Positions 1-13,290 of a stretch of DNA of 64,000 nt are shown piece after piece; the stretch's first letter is position 1, and every line of letters starts with the position of its first letter. Below the pieces are notes generated by a model. That model had not been told where the DNA came from and searched no databases. It saw nothing but the letters and a program-made list of their open reading frames with translations. A program made the position numbers and the translations under genes. The DNA comes from Citrus sinensis (taxonomy: Eukaryota; Streptophyta; Magnoliopsida; Sapindales; Rutaceae), in contig NC_068556.1 of NCBI RefSeq assembly GCF_022201045.2, positions 2,520,001 to 2,584,000 on the forward strand, given 5' to 3'.

Positions 1-276
1 ATTTTTCCCAGCTTGGAGGATTGGTTAGAACCCAGGCCTCAATATAGTTTCGCCTCCCCCTGGCTGCTACTGAGTGCCTTCAGTAGCTATCAATGCCTTA
101 TTTATTAGTCTTATCCTTAAAACCAAAATGTAGTTAATGCATGTGCCAGTATAGAATGATTGTTCTACCTCAAACTGCACATGTTCTTGCAGGAAAACTG
201 CAAACAGACATAGAATCAGTTCCTTGAAATGACAATGTGTTTGATTTAATTTTTTCCCCTTTTGTTGTCGTGATAG

Positions 277-1207
277 TGAAACTCTCAAGTCAGTGACCTC
301 AAAGATGTTAGAACTGAACTACACAATCCTGAAGATGGTTTTCGAGAGCTTTGGTACAGGAAAGTTGTATGTTCCACACATACAAGGAAGCATTACTTTG
401 TTTCGTTTGATGAAATATAAGGTTCCTCCTAACAATGAATCAGCCGTTGGTCTAATTCCTCACACAGACAAAAATGTTCTCTCAATTCTCTGCGAAAATA
501 ATGTCCAAGGTCTTGAGATTCTTAACAAAGATGGTGTTTATGTTCCTGTCGGGGTTCCTGATAACGCCTCCGTAGTCATAGTTGGGGACACACTCAAGGT
601 AAAAATGCTCTCTCACCATTTTAATTAGTTATTAACTGATAATATTTTCGCATTAATTAATTAGTAGATATTGCATATTTTTGTTTCTACTGAGCTTTCT
701 ATAATTTTTTAATTTAGGATTGATAGTTATTGAATAAGAGATTATATATGATTAGATCTGAACAGTACATTACTAGCTTAGTTTGGCACTGAATTCAAAT
801 TCTTTTTACCTCGAATAGATGTATTTATTAAAAAAAAAAAATGACCCCACATCAAAGATTCTGATTCTGCTAATGATAAATGCATAGAACTATAACATGT
901 GAAATTTTATAATATTAGAGTAAAAGTTTGCCCTAATTTTTGTGGGTTGCTATTGAAATGGTGTTAGGCATGGAGCAATGGAAGGCTGAAAGCACCAAAG
1001 CATAGGGTGATGATGAGTGGGAACAAGGAGCGGTATTCATTTGGGTCATTTTCAATGCCAAAGGAAGGAGTAGCCACTGAAGTGCCAAATGAACTTGTTG
1101 ACGATGACCATCCTCTTGTGTACCGACCATTCAAGTTTTCAGAATTTATGGCTTACTTTGTCAACAACATTAGCGATGACGCTCTTGAGATATATGCTGG
1201 CATTTGA
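277..1207 (+). CDS. 2-oxoglutarate/Fe(II) dioxygenase, AOP-like (3' part, two exons)
   Basis: Two exons are visible, 277-598 and 968-1207, joined in phase 0 across a GT-AG intron; the acceptor before 277 shows that at least one earlier exon lies outside the window. The joined product runs from a helical segment (KMVFESFG) into the double-stranded beta-helix core of the 2OG-Fe(II) oxygenase superfamily. The iron ligands are visible: HTD in PHTDKN, and the distal His in APKHRV. RYS in KERYSFGS is the expected 2-oxoglutarate-binding R-x-S. The MKY...VGLIPHTDKN and VGDTLKAW context resembles the AOP/DAO-like plant dioxygenases, enzymes of specialised metabolism or auxin oxidation; the substrate cannot be told from sequence. 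Family relatives are about 310-320 residues, so roughly the C-terminal 60% is present. No frameshift or stop is seen. Bases 1-276 read as intron. Confidence 0.82.
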
Positions 1208-1608
1208 CCAATTAAACACATATTAGGGGATGTTGGGATGTCAATTATATAAACTATCCGTTGTAGAGTGACTTTGATAATGGTTTCTTTTTGTTGTGTT
1301 CAAATTAGAAAATCGGGGGTCCAGATAATTAATTGAGTGTTTTTTTTAAAGTTTATATATCTTAGGGATTGGTTGTTTTTTAATCTTAAGTTTGAACTAT
1401 ATGATTTATTTTAAGATATTTATATTGTGTTGTTTGTCTGTTTTTTTAATTAACACATTTAATATGAATATATAGAAAAATCTAGGATTTCTGAATTTAC
1501 TGTAGATTTAAGGTTACATGCAATTTGAAGTATATAAGATTAGATTATTGGGCTAATTGTAAAGAAAAAACAAACAAAATAGTCCACATGCTCAAATTCA
1601 AAACCAAC

Positions 1609-1645
<37 letters not shown>

Positions 1646-2740
1646 TCTTTCTCTTGTGCGGGCGCCCTCATTTTTTTTTAAGCCGATACGCTGTTAAACT
1701 GTGCGGCTTAATAAAATCAATGCAGACACACTATTAAACCGCATGGTTTTATAGTACATTAAAAAAATAATTAATTCTATTGTACTGTACAACTTAACAA
1801 TATATTTGTATTAAATAAAATAAGGACGTCCGTACTTAAAAATGATGTGAAAGTGTTTGATAAATACTTCCAATTTATTATGAAAACTCAACCGAATTTA
1901 CTAATTTATTTTTACCCTACCATAGAATAATCATTCCACGTTTACATTTACTTAATGGCTTGCTAGTGCTCATTCCATGAGTAGTCCAAACAGAGTTACA
2001 ACTGATTACAAAATTTAAAGAAAACCAATCCATTAGGATTGAGCTGAAATTGAAACAGTTCCATTAGCACACACGAACAAACAAAATTGAAACATCAAAG
2101 AAGTCAAATATTCTCCTCCCGTCATAGGTGATCGAGAAGGGAATGATCATGACAGGCATGTTTTTTCCATTTAATTCGTGATGATGAACAGGATATGTTC
2201 TTGTTTGTTGTTTTGCGAAATCGTCAAAAAAGACACACATATTCTGGCTTTTAAACCATGATAGTTACGACCAGTTTCTTGGAATTTTCTTTTTGCACCA
2301 TCCATTGTGAGGCAAGCTAGAGGACTTTCGGCGAACATATTAATGATAAGAGGGCTACAATGTGCTTCCATTCTGACTTTGTTCATTATCTTGTCTGCCT
2401 TTGATCAAGTATGGAGCCAACAAGTTCCTTGGCAAGCATTAACAAGACAGTGAACAACTCTACACATGAAATGGCCATATTTATGAAAGTCAAAAATAGG
2501 TGCTAATATTTGTTCTTTTTCTAAGTACACGATTTTATGCCTCAATTTCAATATAAAAAATATATTCTTAGGTTATTTTCTTGGTATGAACCCCGTCTAC
2601 CTACGACGTTTAACAAATGATAATTAGAGATACAAAAATTAGTATAAAAGTTAAAAAGTCATCATAATCACAATTAAAATATGAATGGTTCTTATTCCAT
2701 GAAAAGATCGTTTCATAGGGCAGCTAAATTGGACTCAAGG
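1208..2740. other. Intergenic, AT-rich, with a (TA)n microsatellite
   Basis: No coding exon is supported here. The stretch holds the 3' flank of the dioxygenase gene and a TA microsatellite at about 1613-1640. Open frames in it, such as the one on the minus strand at 2171-2386, have no family resemblance. Confidence 0.6.
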
Positions 2741-2741
2741 A

Positions 2742-2760
2742 GGGCCCAACTTAGGCCCAA
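2742..2760 (-). promoter_or_regulatory. Two site II (TGGGCC) motifs upstream of the CCDC93-like gene
   Basis: GGCCCA occurs at 2743-2748 and 2754-2759, that is TGGGCC twice on the minus strand, about 130-145 bases before the ATG at 2888. Paired TGGGCY (site II) elements are known TCP-bound motifs in promoters of broadly expressed plant genes. The role here is inferred from position and motif only. Confidence 0.4.
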
Positions 2761-2887
2761 TCAGTACTAAAAAATTTTGGCAACGTCGAAAGCCCATTAC
2801 TGATTTCCAATCTTCTTGATTTGGGGACACGATATTTCGGCCTGCAAATTTGAAGCTCAAAAGCTTATCAGAGAAGCTTTTACATCA

Positions 2888-5417
2888 ATGGAATTTGAAG
2901 CTTCACAGATTCAAATTCTTGATTTAGAAACTCCACTTCAAAGTCTACGAGATAGAATCGACAAGGCAGGTGTTAATAACCAAGTGGAGACATTGATATC
3001 GGCAATGGAATCACTAAAGGTCTTTTTTCTTTAAAAATATATATATAATATATTTTTATTTGCCATTTCTTTTCTTTCTTTCTTTTCCATTTTTTTTTTA
3101 TAAATAAAATCAGCATTCATAATTGGGTCTTGATATATTTTTAGGCTGTGGAGAGGCAAGAATCTGAATTACAGTCTAATATCAATGCGAGACGTGCTGA
3201 ATTGGAAGCTGACATCACTGAATTAAATAGCAAATTGGCAGCTGGGGATACCAGCTGCAATTCTCTCTCCGATCATTTAAGTGAATCACTTGAGAAACTG
3301 GATTTAGCCAAGATGGTAAGTTTACATATATATATATATATATAGCTATTGAGGTGCCGTGGCTTTTAATGATTGGTGCTTAATTGTTAAATATTAGCTG
3401 ACGGGTAAAACTTAGGAGTGTATACCGAATACTTGTTTTGATCATGAGTTATGATAGTTGATTTCTAAACTAAAATGTAGTGTATTTTTGTGGTAGGAAC
3501 TCGCAGCTAGACTTAGGGAAATTGTATTGGTGAAGCGACAACTTGGTGAAGTGCCATCCCATTCAGAACTCATCCAGTATGTTCCTTTCTTTACACATTG
3601 CTTGTTGAGATTAGCATTTCTTAAGCCTAAATGAAATTCTTTTGTAGTAGTGACATCAGTCTTTAACTTTAGAAGGCAACAAACAAGTAATAGGAATAAA
3701 TTCTGTAACTCACTTGGATTTTGTTGGGTTGAAATTTAGTACTTATGAAATATCACATTGATTATTCAAAGTGGAATTCAAATCGTTCTCTTGGAACATA
3801 TCAATTGAATATACGGTACAATAATGCACACAATTGGTTTTGTAGATGTTCTCTAAAATTCTTTTAGACCTTAGGATTACTCGCAATTGCTTTGGAACAC
3901 ACATGGATATACACCTCATATCTTGATCTAATTGTTTGTGTGACTCCTTTTCAAGCTTCTGCATATTGTGGAATGAGCCAGTTAATTTGGGATTTTGCAG
4001 GTATGAACGCAGGTTTTCAGAACTGTATGCTCATATTCAGGTCATGAATGCAAAATTCTTTGATTGGTTATCTGTTGCTTATTTGATATCTACTTGTGAC
4101 AAAAGTATTTGCTTTTCTCTAAAATATACAGGAAAAACATCGTCAAACCCAGAAATACTATGCTACCTATAATGCTCTTTTGGAGATCAAAGAGTTGATG
4201 TTAAAGGAAACTTCTTTGTTGAATTCTATAAGTTCACAGGTAATTATCAAATTATTTTGGATATTGAAGTTTTTCCCCTTGTTTGTGATCCATTGTTACT
4301 TATTCATGATGTACCTCTGCTAGGAGATGCATCTATGATGCCATGCTCTTCTGATCATGATCTTGTATATGATATTCCATTTTGGAGGTCATTAGTAACT
4401 AGTTGATGCCATCTTAAATAATTTATTGAATCTGTCATATTGTGTACGATTTAGTCTGTGACCAATAATTCTTGCCTCTGCTGACATGTTTTACGTCTAA
4501 TTTATGTAGTTTCAAGATGCCATTATCAGCACTGCTGGTCGCATGAAGCTAATTGATTCCATGGAGAAAATTGCAAAGGGCAGCCAACAGGTAGTTTTCA
4601 CCTTTTATCATATAAAAATTGAGGATAAGGAATATTATTCAATTTCTTTCTTACTAAGCTCTGTAAAACTTAAATTATGTATAAACATCATTCTCTTTTT
4701 CCGGCTGAGGAAATCAGAGATGTCTCATTCCCCTCTCTTCTTTTCTGCATTGAAGATGTCCAGGAACTTTAGCATTTTATTTCTCTTATCTTATTTTTAA
4801 CCCATAGAGTATAATTGACTAGCTCAAATTAGTTGGTTTACTTCATTTTCTCTTAAATTTCTGTCCAGAGAAGGTGCCTTTTGGATTATTGTTGGGGTAA
4901 TTACGTTTTCATTCATTGTACAGAAGCTGGAGAAGGTACAGGTTGGATTGAGAGCAGAGCAGAAGACTTGTGATGTGATTAGAGAGAGGCATGCTGCAGC
5001 TATTGCCGAGCAGAGACGTTGCCATTCTCTCTTAAAAGCCTTTCAGGTAATTGCTGCAAACATGATTGTAAACTAATTTCTAATGAGTTTACTTATAGTA
5101 ATAAAAACAGAGCATAGTCTATCAAAATTCCGAATCTAAGATTATTTTTAACTGTTATGGATTTGAAGGAGGCTATTGGTGAACTGATCCTGATAAGATA
5201 CACCGAGCAATTTCTGGGACATATAAAAAAAAAAAAATTGTTAGTGTAAATTAGTCATTTAATCTTAGAAATCAAACATTGTTGACTGAAAAACTGGCTT
5301 GAGTGTTCCCATTATTCCTGGTTGATATCAACGTTCTGATTCTAAAAATTGACGCTGTGCAATTTTCAGGAACAGTGTGCAAAGAACGAGAGACTTCGGA
5401 GCCAAAGCTCTGTTTAG
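2888..5417 (+). CDS. Coiled-coil protein, CCDC93 C-terminal homologue
   Basis: Eight exons: 2888-3019, 3145-3315, 3497-3576, 4001-4040, 4132-4239, 4510-4590, 4924-5046, 5370-5417. All have GT-AG borders and together they encode 260 residues. The start is the first in-frame ATG after an in-frame stop at 2801. The product is almost wholly heptad-like coiled coil. ELIQYERRFSELYAHIQ, then NALLEIK and KETSLLNSISS, match the C-terminal coiled coil of animal CCDC93, part of the COMMD-CCDC22-CCDC93 complex of endosomal recycling. The animal protein is about 630 residues with an N-terminal calponin-homology-like domain; this gene has only the C-terminal part, as I recall for Arabidopsis At4g32560 (labelled paramyosin-like). 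Family by motif is fairly firm; a role in membrane recycling is inference from the animal protein. Confidence 0.78.
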
Positions 5418-7973
5418 AAACACTGCTGTCCCATGTGGAGTAAGATACTTGAGCATCACCGATGCCTCGTGTAGATTGTGTACCTGTTGAATCAAGGAGT
5501 GATGATTGACCTTCCAAATTGCTGTGTATGAAAAAATTCCCTTTCTTTTTCATTTTCTAACATATTTTTTAGCTTTTCCTTGAGTTTAATGTTCTTTTGT
5601 CTTCATTTGTATAGTTGTCATGAATCAAAATGTCATGTGATCACTGCTAGCTCAAAATTTAAATAATAAACAAAGCTGGATTTCATTGTTCAACTTAGTT
5701 TTTCGACAACAATGCTCGTCTTATTCCTTGGAGGATCTCTTGTCATTATTCAGGAAAGAAAACATATCTTCTATTTGAATATCAAGTATGATTCTTCACT
5801 CTTCTTTTCAGATAATGAAGTAATGCTGGCATTTTTGTTTGCATACACATATCACACTCTTGGACCACCATATTTGATAAAGTACCAAAAGGTCTCTGTT
5901 CTGGCTCAAAAAGTTATTTGAAGTGCTCACATAATGATTGGATTTGGTATCCACATGCTTTCATGTTTCTGCACATGAGATTTTAAAACGAGGATTCTTT
6001 TGTATTCTTCGAGATTTAAGGGGGTTAAATGATGGACTTCTTATTTTTGTCATATTTGTAGCATATTGATAAACTCAAGGGATCCCTCGTGTAATAGCTC
6101 CCCTTTTTTTCTTTTGGTTGTAATTACAATTTTAACCTCAAATAACTGTATCATTCTTTTTTGAATTATAAGTTTACTGAAATTCCTTAACTGAATTGGG
6201 GTGCATACCTTAATTTCAAGTCTACAAAAATTCATTGGCATGCATCAAAGGAAACTATTTGATCCATAAAATCAATTATAACATATGGAAAATTGAAGCC
6301 GAAAATTGGAATCTATGGATGCGGGTGGATCACATGGAGTATAATTTTTTTTTTTGAGGTCATTAAAAATTTTTAAGAGTCTATAGAACCTGCAAGCAAC
6401 TTCTATCCGTCAATCGGTCCATGTTCAGCAGTCTTTTGAACTATTTCTTTAACTAATTGAAATCTGCTCTGATTTCTTTGCCCACCCATCACTGCATTTT
6501 GGACATCTCCTCATTTAATTCATTCATGGTTAGAACCAGAGCTACCCAATTAATCAAGTTTCATAAAGCTTATTTTGGTCCGCTGGAAACTTTCGTTTGC
6601 ACGGATGCGTTGCTTCTTTTTCAAACTTGGAAACAAAACACCAGTGTAAAACAAGGAAGAAACTTGCTATGCTGAGGATAAATTTGGCATTATATAGATG
6701 GATTTCAAGTTGGGGTGTATTTATATAAACAAGGGGGTGGGATTGGGGTGTAATTATACAAATAAAGGGGTGGAAATGTCTTTACTGAGATAAACAATGA
6801 TATGTACCGAAATTTGGACAAAACCATGAAATTTTCAAGATTCTGTAGTACTTCCAAATCTAGCAAATTGCTACCAGTGTACGTAACTTTTTGTCTTTAC
6901 CATCTCCAGCCACCCATATCATGTGAGCTGGCACAGCACGTAATAGACGAAATCCAATCAAAGGACGCCACGTAGCCATTCTGGCCTGGTGTTTTGACCT
7001 GAGTGCTTATCAATTATCATAAATCACAATGATATAAATCAAGCAATCGTCTTGTTTTTGTCCCCTCTTATCTGACGTCTGTCATGACAACAACTGAGAG
7101 CCCGTCCTAATCTCGTCCTTTTTTTTTTTCTTTCTAATTTACTAAAATGGATTGTACAATCAGTGTCTATAATATTTACATTAGATATTTATTAGGACCA
7201 TTTAAATTAATTTTATTATTAAATAACTTAGATTTTTATCTTCCACCTACAAACTAGCAGGGAACATGTTTAATTCTAATCCAATTTTTATAATTTATAA
7301 CTTCAAAACCATATAAGAAGCGTTAAATAACGCGGATGGTTTAAAACTTTTTTACTAAAGAAAATTAATCCAAATCTATCATAGGCACAGTAAATGATAA
7401 TATCGTATTAATTTGTGAGCAAATTATTAATTTTTTTTTTCAAGGTAAGGGATGGACAAAATCTAATTCATTTTCTAGTCTCTTATTTTATTTTTTTTTG
7501 TGTATTAAATCATCTGGTATTCGAAGATCACATTAAATTTGAACTAATCCACATTCGAGTCAGGTAGGACCATTAAAATGATAAAACTCTCTCAATAAAT
7601 ATTTAATTAGCCAAGTAAAGCTATTAGAAAGCTTTTGCCAATTAAAACTACTAAAAAGCTACTCGGTCATACCCTAAGCAAAGGAACATGCATAACATGC
7701 TCAAGAGAAGTTTTTTTTCTCTCAATTGGGAATAGATGATTATCATATATATTAAATGAATGGGGATTCACTCTTAGTTTTTTTTTTTTTTTCTCTCATA
7801 ATTTTTTCTTGTTTTTAAATCTAATTAAAAAAAATCAGCCTAATTATAAATAAAGTGAAAAAAAAAAGTCGGTTCGATTGTCAACATCAAAATTTAAAAT
7901 TTAATCTTAACAACTTATTTAACAAGAAGAAATTAGGAGAGAGAAAAAACAAGGAGAGGATCCTTATCCATTA
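5418..7973. other. Intergenic, no gene seen
   Basis: This is the space between the 3' ends of two convergent genes. It is AT-rich with short homopolymers. The open frames at 5712-5921 and 6457-6675 have no recognisable family, no codon bias and no splice context, so they are left out. No tRNA or structured RNA was recognised. Confidence 0.55.
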
Positions 7974-9447
7974 TTAAGTTTTGATACAAGAAAGTGCTTT
8001 TTCAGGGCTCTTAGCCTTCAAGCTAATGAACTCCTTCACAGTCACAGGCCGATACCTAGCAACTTGACCTGATTTAACAATAGGAACAACAGTAGAATCA
8101 GTGGGCGGGTTGTAAAAGTAAGCAAGTGACAGCCTTTGCCGCTTTTGATTCACAGACACACGATGAAGAACATTAGGGAATCGAGCATTTGATAGAATAT
8201 GAAAAAGATCACCAACGTTCACAACTAGGGCACCATCAACAGGCTTCACTGAGACCCATCCAACTTCTTGCTTGAAAATTTGAAGCCCTGCTATGGAATT
8301 TTCATGAAGAATTGTTATTAGGGATGTGTCTGTGTGTGGAGCTAGACCCACTGCTCGATTTGGTTCTGGGCATGAAGGGTAAGAGTTCAGTTGTAAAGCA
8401 GAGCTTGAACCAACCCAGTTCATTTCTTCTGCTTGTTCTTCTGATATGTCCAATGATTTAAAAATGAGTTGTGTGAGTTGATCTGCCAGAATGTTCATTT
8501 TCTTCTGATAAGTTTCCATGACATCACTGTCAATATCAACAAAAAGCCATATTTTAACCATAAGGAAACCGCTTTTCCAAAATGCTCAAGGTAATAGATA
8601 AAAGCTCAACAATAATATTAAAGAAAAAGATTAGTAGAAACGACCAAAAGAAATCAATTCGCCAAAGAAAAGAAATATGTATATATATATATATATACCC
8701 TCGAATGCATGCGCAGCAAATTATTGACAAGTCAAAATAGTATAATAATTCGAAGGAGCGAACGTCCGCATTTTGTAAATACAGGCTTGAGCTTATTACC
8801 CATAGTTACAAAACGATGTATAAAACTTTAATGCGTGAAAAGAAACTTTGCTTCAAAAGAAAACAATAAGTACACATATATATGCATCATTAATGAGTAG
8901 CTTCAATTTATCTTTTTAACTTTTCCGTTATTGAAATTGTTAACGTGCATGTATGTGCATGGATTACTCACCAAAACTTTGCATGATTATGAGGCCAAAG
9001 TTGCTTAGCATGATCATGTATGGAAGTACCCATGATAGTGAAGCCTTCATGCCACATATACTTATCAAAAAATGGAGTAATCCGAGCAATTCCATAACCA
9101 GTAGCCCCAGCGGGAGCACGTAAGGCCTTCAACTTCTGTCTCGATGGCAGAGAGAACAGACGCCGAGCCTCAGACTCGGCATCCTTCAAAACATTCAATG
9201 GAATGCCATGGTAAATAAGCTGAAACACACCCCATTTCTCACATGCACGACCTATTAGTTGTGCTACTCTAGGGTCTCTAAGGTCGATAACGGGTACCGA
9301 TATCTTGTTATCGTAGAGATCATCGAATTTAGGCCACTTATGTGATTCAGGCAAGGAGCAAACAGAGTTGAAGTCTATTGGGATGATATGATGAGGATGA
9401 AGAGGATGTTCTCTATAAGCTTCAGAGAGAGTTGTAGTAGTACTCAT
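7974..9447 (-). CDS. GA3ox: Gibberellin 3-beta-dioxygenase (GA3ox)
   Basis: Two exons on the minus strand, 9447-8972 and 8526-7974, joined across a 445-base GT-AG intron (donor GTGAGT), give 342 residues, normal for GA3ox. GA3-oxidase converts GA9 and GA20 to bioactive GA4 and GA1. The N-terminal domain has LPESHKWPK and ACEKWGVFQL; KALRAPAGATGYGIARI and MWHEGFTIMG are GA3ox hallmarks. Fe ligands are H223, D225 (PHTDTS) and H280 (VLHRVS); R290 and S292 (RLS) bind 2-oxoglutarate. The family's usual NHG after the first helix is YHG here (residues 79-81). The intron falls after KF, where GA3ox genes usually have their single intron. The paralogue number cannot be assigned. The reading frame is intact, so activity is expected. 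Confidence 0.9.
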
Positions 9448-9514
9448 ATTAATGTAAAGTATAAAGAGAGAAGAAAAAATTAGGGTTTGTTGAGTGAGTG
9501 TATTAGTTGATTAG

Positions 9515-9530
9515 GTTATATATATAATTA
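9515..9530 (-). promoter_or_regulatory. TATA box candidate of the GA3ox gene
   Basis: On the minus strand a TATATATATAA-type run lies about 70 bases before the GA3ox ATG, the expected distance for a TATA box with a short leader. It is the only such motif close to this start. Support is by position only. Confidence 0.4.
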
Positions 9531-11401
9531 AGTAAAATATTAGGGAGCTAAGAAATTAAAGAAATGGGATTAGGTTATGATGATGATACAGTGGGATTGA
9601 GAGTGGCTGTTGGACAATATGGTGTCTGTTTGTGAAATTTGGAGTGATGTGAATAATATTAATTAAATGGTTGAATGAGACAAAAGAGGGAACAAAACTT
9701 GAAGAAAGTTGTGGCATCTCAAAGACTCTAAACAGTTTCTTTTTAATTTTTATGTACAATAATGATAAGGGTTCAGTGATGGGGTCTTAATTTGTTTTTT
9801 CTGTAGCTTTTTGTATGCAATTTGGAATTTTTTAATATGTCCACGAGCTGAAAATTTTGAAAGACAGGTTTCAGAATTTCCATGCAACTGAAGTGATTTA
9901 TTAGCGAAATGTGGACAAAAATTTAAAAACTTTGTATTTCCTCATTTTGGTAATATGATTACTTTTATAATTTGTACAGCCAAACCAATATATATTGCTG
10001 TCGCAGTATATTGTATTGTGTAGTAATATAGCCAAATATAATAGCAAATTATCATTAGAGAAGCTGGAATGCTTAATATGTGTTGTAACAACTAGGGAAT
10101 AGGATCCCATGTGCACAATTGTGGATTCAATTTTATTGACTTTATTTATATTCACATTTGATATCTCAGTCTTTGCGTTATGGACTGGCAATCGAAAAAT
10201 AAACACATGAAAAATGGTTGTTGCCAATTGAAATTGACCAAGTTATAAATTAGGTGTTGCATGTCTTCATGTTACCGCCCTTTTTATCTGCCGACTGCCG
10301 ACAGATACATGGCAATCTCTCATGCTATGGCTTTGAATAATGGGAGAAAATCATTCAGTGGGAAATCCTTCTGCAGTTTGCTACGACTAAGTAGGCCGTA
10401 TTTGAGAAAAAGAAGAGAAAAAAAAAAGGCTGTATTTTGATTTTCCATGCCACACGTATATACCTATGCTGTCCCATTCGGATAATAAAATAACCTTCTT
10501 TTCATTATATAGTGAATTCTGAGTTCTTATGATAAAAAATTTATGTTTATTAATATGTGTGAGAATAGATCTCACTTTTATTTAATGCAGATTTTCGAGT
10601 TATATTATAATTATTATAATTATAATGATTTAAACTCTTATAAACTCCCTGATGCTGATATTGTAGCCTTTGAGATACACAAAAAAAAAAAAAAAAAAAA
10701 AAAAACCTCTAATCTCACACTTATTTTCTGACCGACGAGCTCACGGAGATCACATGAATAATATGAGGATAATTTCAAGTAATTCATGATTAGTATTCAG
10801 AAATTTGAGCTTCAAATTCAAAGGAAGAATGGGTAAAATCAAAACCTAGACTTTTAAAGAGCAGCCCTTTTTTCTGCTTAGAATTTGGAAGAATTATGAA
10901 TATTCATCATGATGACATTAAGGTATATACAATATGAAAAATAGTCAACAATGATCTATACCACATATAAGTTTAGATTATATAGTCATTATTGTTCATA
11001 CTATTATAAAGTTCAAACCCCTTTTTTTAATCTCCATCTTTGCCTTAGAAAAATGGAAATAATCGGCCAACTACCCACCTGACCCTTTTGAAAATTGAAA
11101 ATGAGTCAACAGAATACAAGATGCTTGATGCCTCCTTCAGATATATTATTTTAATTGTTAAGAAGAATATAATAAAATGACAAAGTAAAAGTTATTTTAG
11201 TGCTAATCATTTTGTCTCTTTTTGTGACCTATCTAAAGGATGTTAATATGTTATGTTGATGAAGATTTTTTTTTTTTCCTTCAAAAGCATGTTTATTAAG
11301 ATTTGATAAAATTAAACAAAAAATTTAATTTTTATTCATATAATTCACATAATGAAATTTTATTATTGATGGGCTTAATTTGCCAACAATAATATATTTA
11401 T
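9531..11401. other. Intergenic: GA3ox promoter side, poly(A) run
   Basis: No gene is supported. The stretch carries the upstream flank of the GA3ox gene and a run of about 24 A at 10681-10704. Open frames such as 9901-10227 on the minus strand are unremarkable AT-rich sequence. Confidence 0.5.
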
Positions 11402-11561
11402 TTAGTTATGATACTTAATTTGTATCTCAACTGAGGTGGCAAATGATATATTTAATTGGTTCAAGTGATAGATAATTATTAAATTTTATTATTTTTACTT
11501 TAAATAATGAATTTCTATTAGTAACACGTCAATTGGGATACAAACTAACTATCCCAACTAA
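11402..11561. mobile_element. Small TIR element (MITE candidate)
   Basis: The first 40 bases, starting TTAGTTATGATACTTA, are repeated as an inverted copy ending at 11561 (TTAGTTGGGATAGTTA when read on the minus strand). About three quarters of positions match, including TTTGTATC. The 160-base length with terminal inverted repeats and AT-rich middle fits a non-autonomous DNA transposon. No clear target-site duplication was found, so superfamily is open. Confidence 0.45.
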
Positions 11562-12859
11562 GAGTCAGTTTGAGATTGCAATAGTTGATTAAGTTAGCTA
11601 CGTCTATTATGTGGATAAAATAAGCTATTGAATGAAAAAGCAACTTGGTGTGTGGTAAACTATATTGTTGTGGTTGTTATGAGTTTGAAAAATAGTGTAC
11701 ATGCATCTCAAAATAATAACTAAATAGCCAATTAAATCCTTTTTTTCTTTTTTTGACATAGGTCTCATATATAACCATGTCTAAGCACTAAGGTATCTCT
11801 CCAACATAAATCTAACAGACCACTAAAATATCTTTTACATAAAATTAATAGACGACTAGGGTATGTCTAACGTAAGTTTAATTTGATTATTTTAACTTAT
11901 AAGGTAAAAATATGAAAATAGCCACAAAAATATTTCAACTTAATAATTTTTTCTATTTTGTACAAAATTCTATATTTTAAAATGATTTACAGGTAATAAT
12001 TTATTGATATTATTAATTAATTTTTAATTTAATTGTGACATGATATCACATAAAATTTATCTGTTGTCAAATTTATATTATTTATATATAAGGGATACTA
12101 AAAAATTATTCTATTTTAATTAAATAGATTGACTTTCCACCCCATGTACTGTTGACACTCCCACTCATTTGTTTTTCATTTCTGTTTCGGCAATTGTAAC
12201 CAAATAAAAAATTACCCCTTTCTGAGAAACTCTTTTTTTTTTTTTTTGGGAAGCATATTAATTTATAGCGATGCAACAATATTTATCAAAAATCTTGATT
12301 ATGAAAGTAATGATTAAACTGAAATCAATTTTGAATAATAACTAAAATTTAGTGACAACTAATTACTAAATTCAATTAAGTGACTGTCTTTTATTTATAT
12401 TTGAAATAATATTTTTCAGTTAATTCATTCACATGTAGATACAAAATATACCGAATAATATCTAAAAATTAAAGCAGCACTACCCACACGGAAGGCTATT
12501 TATCGAAATACTTTTTACATCATAAGCCCGAGCATTTTCTAGAGCCGTAATCTGCACAAACATTTTCTAGTGGCTTTTCTCCACTGCAATTAAGAAGTAT
12601 TTTAGACAAATGAAGTGCAATTATGAAGAAAAAGAATAGCTAGAAGGGTATTATTAGCACAAATATTTAATAGAAAATTGAAGTCATGATGTACAAGTTT
12701 TAGGACTTCAACAATAAAATATAAATGAAAAAAAAAAAACCTCCCACAAAATTTTTGTCAAACAACTTAACAAGATAATGTTAGAGGAGTAACAACTCAT
12801 TTAATCCCTCTATTTTGAGGTTTATTTCCATTTTCTCCTTGTATTTCTAAAATATATAT

Positions 12860-13290
12860 TTCAAAATATCACTGCCGTTAAACTATTGACATCTCTAATG
12901 TTACTTTTTATTCTGGCTTTCTTTTACAATATTATCCTCTTATAATATTTTTTTAGACATTAATAAAAAAATTAAATTACCTATTAACTCCAAAAAATAA
13001 AATAAAAACAAAAATAAATATATGTTGATTTTTGTGGAACACCCTGAAGAGGAGTTAATAAATTAATTCTTTATTAATGTCAAAAAATTATTAATTTAAT
13101 TTTTTTACAAGATTTGTTTTGGACATATGTGAGCTTTCATTATATATAGAGGTAATTTAATTTTTTATATTAATGTTCAAAAAAATTATTTTAAGAGGAT
13201 AATATTGTAAAAAAAATTAAAAGAAACAAAAAAAATAATGGCATGAGCGTCAATAGCTTCGCAGGGATGTTTTTAGGTATTTTTAAAAAT
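12860..13290. mobile_element. Inverted-repeat element (MITE candidate)
   Basis: Two arms, about 12860-12985 and 13145-13290, are imperfect inverted copies of one another; AGAGGATAATATTGTAAAA in the right arm pairs with the left arm read backwards. The outer 57 bases of the right arm recur at 14997-15053. It looks like a TIR transposon remnant, AT-rich and non-coding. Superfamily was not determined, and arm edges are approximate. Confidence 0.55.

Noticed and set aside
2816-2887. Extra N-terminal residues (MIWGHDISA...) for the CCDC93-like protein
   Set aside because: They depend on a TTG start; plant nuclear genes start at ATG and the first one is at 2888.
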